Source of the DNA: Comamonadaceae bacterium
GTDB taxonomy: Bacteria; Pseudomonadota; Gammaproteobacteria; Burkholderiales; Burkholderiaceae_C
DNA: 6,797 nt
Direction: 5' to 3'
Assembly (NCBI GenBank): GCA_947371775.1
Contig: CANBQX010000104.1
Span: 1-6,797, forward strand
This document shows positions 4,761 to 6,797 of the stretch, one piece after another. A program made the translations under genes and the position numbers. Under the pieces are notes generated by a model that worked only from the letters and a program-made list of their open reading frames with translations, was not told the origin of the DNA and searched no databases. Numbering within the stretch: position 1 is the first letter of the stretch; every line of letters starts with the position of its first letter.

Positions 4761-5930
4761 TCAGGCCACGCGCACGCCACCGCGCCACACCGCGCGCACC
4801 ACCGCTTGTTGGCGTCCATCGGCTAAAGGCGTCATGCGCACCTGCACCAGGTCGGCGCGCAGACCCTGGGCAATGCTGCCCCGGTCGTGCAAGCCCAGCG
4901 CGTGGGCCGGATTGCGGCTGACCAGTGCACTGGCTTGCGGCAGCGTCAAGCCGGCTGTCTCGGTCAGGCGCACCATGGCGGAAATCAAACTGCCGGGCAC
5001 ATAGTCCGAGGACACGATGTCGACCAGGCCAAGCTTTGCCAGCTCAATCGCAGACACATTGCCCGAGTGCGAGCCACCGCGTACCACATTGGGCCCACCC
5101 ATGATGGTGGCCATCTCGTGGGCGCGTGCAGCTTGCGCAGCGGCCACGGTCGTGGGAAATTCGCTCACGGTAGCGCCTTCCGCGTGGGCTTGTTCTACAT
5201 GGGCGACGGTGGTGTCGTCGTGGCTGGCCAGGGTGATGCCGTGTTGCTTGCAATAGTCGGCAAAGTAGGCGCGGTGCGGCAGCGCATAGCGCGCCTGGTG
5301 CTCCAGCGACTGGGCCACGCGCTCTTCAAACTTGGCCTGGCTCCAGCCTTTTTTGCCGGTGAAGTAAATCCAGGCGTGTTCGATGTTTTCCCACTGGCGC
5401 TGGCCCGGCGTGTGGTCCATCACCGACAACATGCGCACCATGGGGTTGCCTACAAAGGGCTTGAACAAGTCCAAGGTGTTGGGTGCGGGCAGCTCGCAGC
5501 GCACATGCAAGAGGTGTTCGGCCCGCAGCACACCGCGCTGCGAAAAGTCACTCAGGCATTCCAGCACCGAATCCCATTCGCTGCCGCGCACGCTGTCGGG
5601 GTCCGATTCGCCCACGCCCAGGGCATCGAGCACCGTGGTGATGCCCGAGGCAGCAATCTCTGCGTCGTGGGCCAGCAGCGCAGGCGCGTCGTCCCAGCGC
5701 ACCTTGGGGCGCGGCATGAGGTGACGCTCAAAGTTGTCGGTGTGCACTTCCACCATGCCGGGCAGCAGGTAGTCACCCTGCAGGTCCACGGCACCGCTTA
5801 CGATGGTGGCGCCTGCATCGATGGATTGAATCAATCCGCTGTGGCACATCACACTGCCATGAACGATCTCGTCGTCCAGTACCAGGCGCGCGTTGCTAAG
5901 CAGGGTGGGTGTGGAGGTGGGGTTGTTCAT
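4761..5930 (-). CDS. phnM: C-P lyase pathway triphosphate diphosphatase PhnM
   Basis: PhnM is a metal-dependent amidohydrolase-superfamily enzyme that converts alpha-D-ribose 1-methylphosphonate 5-triphosphate (or the equivalent for other phosphonates) to the 5-phosphate plus pyrophosphate, supplying the substrate of the C-P lyase reaction proper. It has 389 residues, close to the roughly 378 of E. coli PhnM. Visible motifs are LLPGMVEVHTDNFERH at about 55-70 with the metal-binding HxD (His63, Asp65), MDHTPGQRQW at 171-180, SHDDTTVAH at 236-244, GGPNVVRGGSHSGN at 278-291, and SSDYVPGSL at 307-315 with the likely catalytic Asp309. It is cytoplasmic with no signal peptide. The start ATG at 5930 overlaps the phnL TGA as ATGA, with no obvious Shine-Dalgarno sequence, so translation is probably coupled to phnL. 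It is followed by phnC instead of phnN-phnO-phnP as in E. coli. The assignment is secure. Confidence 0.95.
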   Translation of the reverse strand: MNNPTSTPTLLSNARLVLDDEIVHGSVMCHSGLIQSIDAGATIVSGAVDLQGDYLLPGMVEVHTDNFERHLMPRPKVRWDDAPALLAHDAEIAASGITTVLDALGVGESDPDSVRGSEWDSVLECLSDFSQRGVLRAEHLLHVRCELPAPNTLDLFKPFVGNPMVRMLSVMDHTPGQRQWENIEHAWIYFTGKKGWSQAKFEERVAQSLEHQARYALPHRAYFADYCKQHGITLASHDDTTVAHVEQAHAEGATVSEFPTTVAAAQAARAHEMATIMGGPNVVRGGSHSGNVSAIELAKLGLVDIVSSDYVPGSLISAMVRLTETAGLTLPQASALVSRNPAHALGLHDRGSIAQGLRADLVQVRMTPLADGRQQAVVRAVWRGGVRVA

Positions 5931-6667
5931 GGTGTGGGGCTTGGGGCTTGCATGGACACGGTGCGGCTGGCCACCGCTTGCGCGACCGCGCTGTCGTGAA
6001 AAATGCCGAGGATGCCCACGCCTTGGGCGCGCGCCTGGCCAATCAGCTCGATCACGGTCTGGGTGTTTTCGGGGTCCAGCGAGGCTGTGGGCTCGTCCAG
6101 CAGCAGCAGGGGGCGGGGTTTGATAAAGCTGCGGGCGATGTTGATGCGCTGCTGCTCACCGCCTGAAAAGGTGGCGGGTGGCAGCTGCCACAGCGAGGAC
6201 GGAATGCGCAGGCGTTCCAACCAATGCGCCGCCTGTTCGCGCGCTTGGGCCGTGGTGACTTGGTGATTGCCTGCCTCGAGCAAGGGCTCGGCCACGATGT
6301 CGATGGCGGCCACGCGCGGAATCACCCGCAAAAATTGGCTCACGTAGCCCATGGCATGGCTGCGCAGGTGCAACACGGTGCGGGCGTCGGCCTGGGTGAT
6401 GTCCACCAGGCTGCCGTCGGTGGAGCGCACCCAAATGTGCCCCGCGGATGCGCGGTAATTGCCAAAGGCCAGCTTCAGTACCGTGCTCTTGCCCATGCCG
6501 GAGGGCCCGCTCAGGCGCACGCATTCGCCCGGCAGGATGTGCAGGTCGAAGTGGTTCAAGACTGGCAAGGAGGTACTGCTTTGCAAATGCAAAACGAACT
6601 GCTTGCTGACGCCCTGCATCTGCAGCAATGGCGTGGGGGACGAAGCGCAAGAGGTGTTCTGGGTCAT
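5927..6667 (-). CDS. phnL: C-P lyase ABC-type protein PhnL
   Basis: PhnL is an ATP-binding-cassette protein of the C-P lyase system. It is not a transporter component: with PhnG, PhnH and PhnI it is needed to displace adenine from ATP by the phosphonate, and it joins PhnK on the core complex. It has 246 residues. Motifs: Walker A GPSGMGKST at 54-62, Q-loop Gln111 in YVSQFLRVIPR, signature FSGGEQQR at 167-174, Walker B PLLLLDEPT at 186-194, and H-switch His224 in GIFHDS. The FLRVIPR stretch is typical of PhnL. All nucleotide-binding residues are intact. The first 16 residues are variable. Both ends are coupled: the ATG at 6667 overlaps the phnK stop and the TGA overlaps the phnM start. No Shine-Dalgarno sequence is evident before the start, which supports coupling to phnK. 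Confidence 0.95.
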   Translation of the reverse strand: MTQNTSCASSPTPLLQMQGVSKQFVLHLQSSTSLPVLNHFDLHILPGECVRLSGPSGMGKSTVLKLAFGNYRASAGHIWVRSTDGSLVDITQADARTVLHLRSHAMGYVSQFLRVIPRVAAIDIVAEPLLEAGNHQVTTAQAREQAAHWLERLRIPSSLWQLPPATFSGGEQQRINIARSFIKPRPLLLLDEPTASLDPENTQTVIELIGQARAQGVGILGIFHDSAVAQAVASRTVSMQAPSPTP

Positions 6668-6797
6668 GGTTGCAGCACCGAAGAAACCAAGAGTTGGGTG
6701 TAGGGGTGCTGCGGGTCGTCCAGCACCTGGTCGGTCAAACCGGTTTCGACCGCCATGCCGCCTTGCATCACCAACATGCGTTGCGCCAGGAGGCGCG
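6664..6797 (-). CDS. phnK: C-P lyase ABC-type protein PhnK, C-terminal 43 residues only
   Basis: A minus-strand frame enters from the right edge and ends with TGA at 6664-6666, overlapping the phnL start as ATGA. The 43 visible residues include RLLAQRMLVM, then VETGLTDQVLDDPQHPYTQ and LLVSSVLQP. This closely resembles the end of E. coli PhnK as I remember it, especially the DDPxHPYTQLLVSSVLQ ending, which also resembles the tails of oligopeptide-type ABC ATPases. PhnK binds the PhnGHIJ core near PhnJ and is required for C-P bond cleavage in vivo. The nucleotide-binding motifs lie outside the window. The gene shows that the C-P lyase operon continues upstream; phnGHIJ are expected there. Confidence 0.9.
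   Translation of the reverse strand, partial: RLLAQRMLVMQGGMAVETGLTDQVLDDPQHPYTQLLVSSVLQP

Noticed and set aside
4675..4788. N-terminal extension of phnC to 4788
   Set aside because: It would overlap the end of phnM, the extra 38 residues are unlike ABC ATPases, and the ATG at 4674 has a well-placed AGGA.
4887..5999. Plus-strand open frame (about 370 codons) opposite phnM
   Set aside because: phnM is intact and fully motif-supported on the other strand; the plus-strand translation shows no recognisable family.
5927..6667. PhnL as a transport ATPase for an additional importer
   Set aside because: The FLRVIPR motif, its place between phnK and phnM and its ATGA coupling to both identify it as the C-P lyase component.

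Overview
The window is the downstream half of a phosphonate uptake and C-P lyase (phn) operon, read on the minus strand (right to left), plus the 3' part of one convergent plus-strand gene at the left edge. High GC (my estimate, not counted, is about 60%), proteobacterial-type proteins, tandem phnE genes and an HD-domain gene at the operon end suggest a betaproteobacterium of the Burkholderiales, most likely Comamonadaceae. That placement is from general resemblance, not from a search.

Layout in transcription order (minus strand): the last 43 codons of phnK (6664-6797); phnL (5927-6667); phnM (4761-5930); an 86-base gap with a candidate Pho-type promoter; phnC (3877-4674); a 68-base pyrimidine-rich gap (as read in the mRNA); phnD (2909-3808); phnE1 (2045-2902); phnE2 (1173-2048); and a PhnZ-like HD-domain gene (571-1131). 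A 34-base GC-rich convergent spacer follows, then the end of a CDKN3/KAP-like dual-specificity phosphatase gene on the plus strand (1-536, its 5' end lies outside). No stretch over 100 bases lacks a gene.

How the genes work together: PhnD captures phosphonate in the periplasm. PhnE1 and PhnE2 form the membrane channel and PhnC powers import. PhnL, with other C-P lyase core proteins encoded upstream of the window, moves the phosphonate onto ribose. PhnM removes pyrophosphate from the resulting triphosphate, and PhnJ (off-window) with PhnK then cleaves the C-P bond. The terminal HD protein keeps the whole ligand set of the oxygen-dependent phosphonate-cleaving enzyme PhnZ. The operon may therefore carry a second, oxidative C-P cleavage chemistry beside C-P lyase, and this is the most interesting point in the window. 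Several junctions are ATGA overlaps (K/L, L/M, E1/E2), which implies tight translational coupling. The gaps before phnC and phnD are where separate control is possible.

I see no mobile element, CRISPR array, tRNA or rRNA. The cluster is a recognisable known pathway, not a wholly new system.
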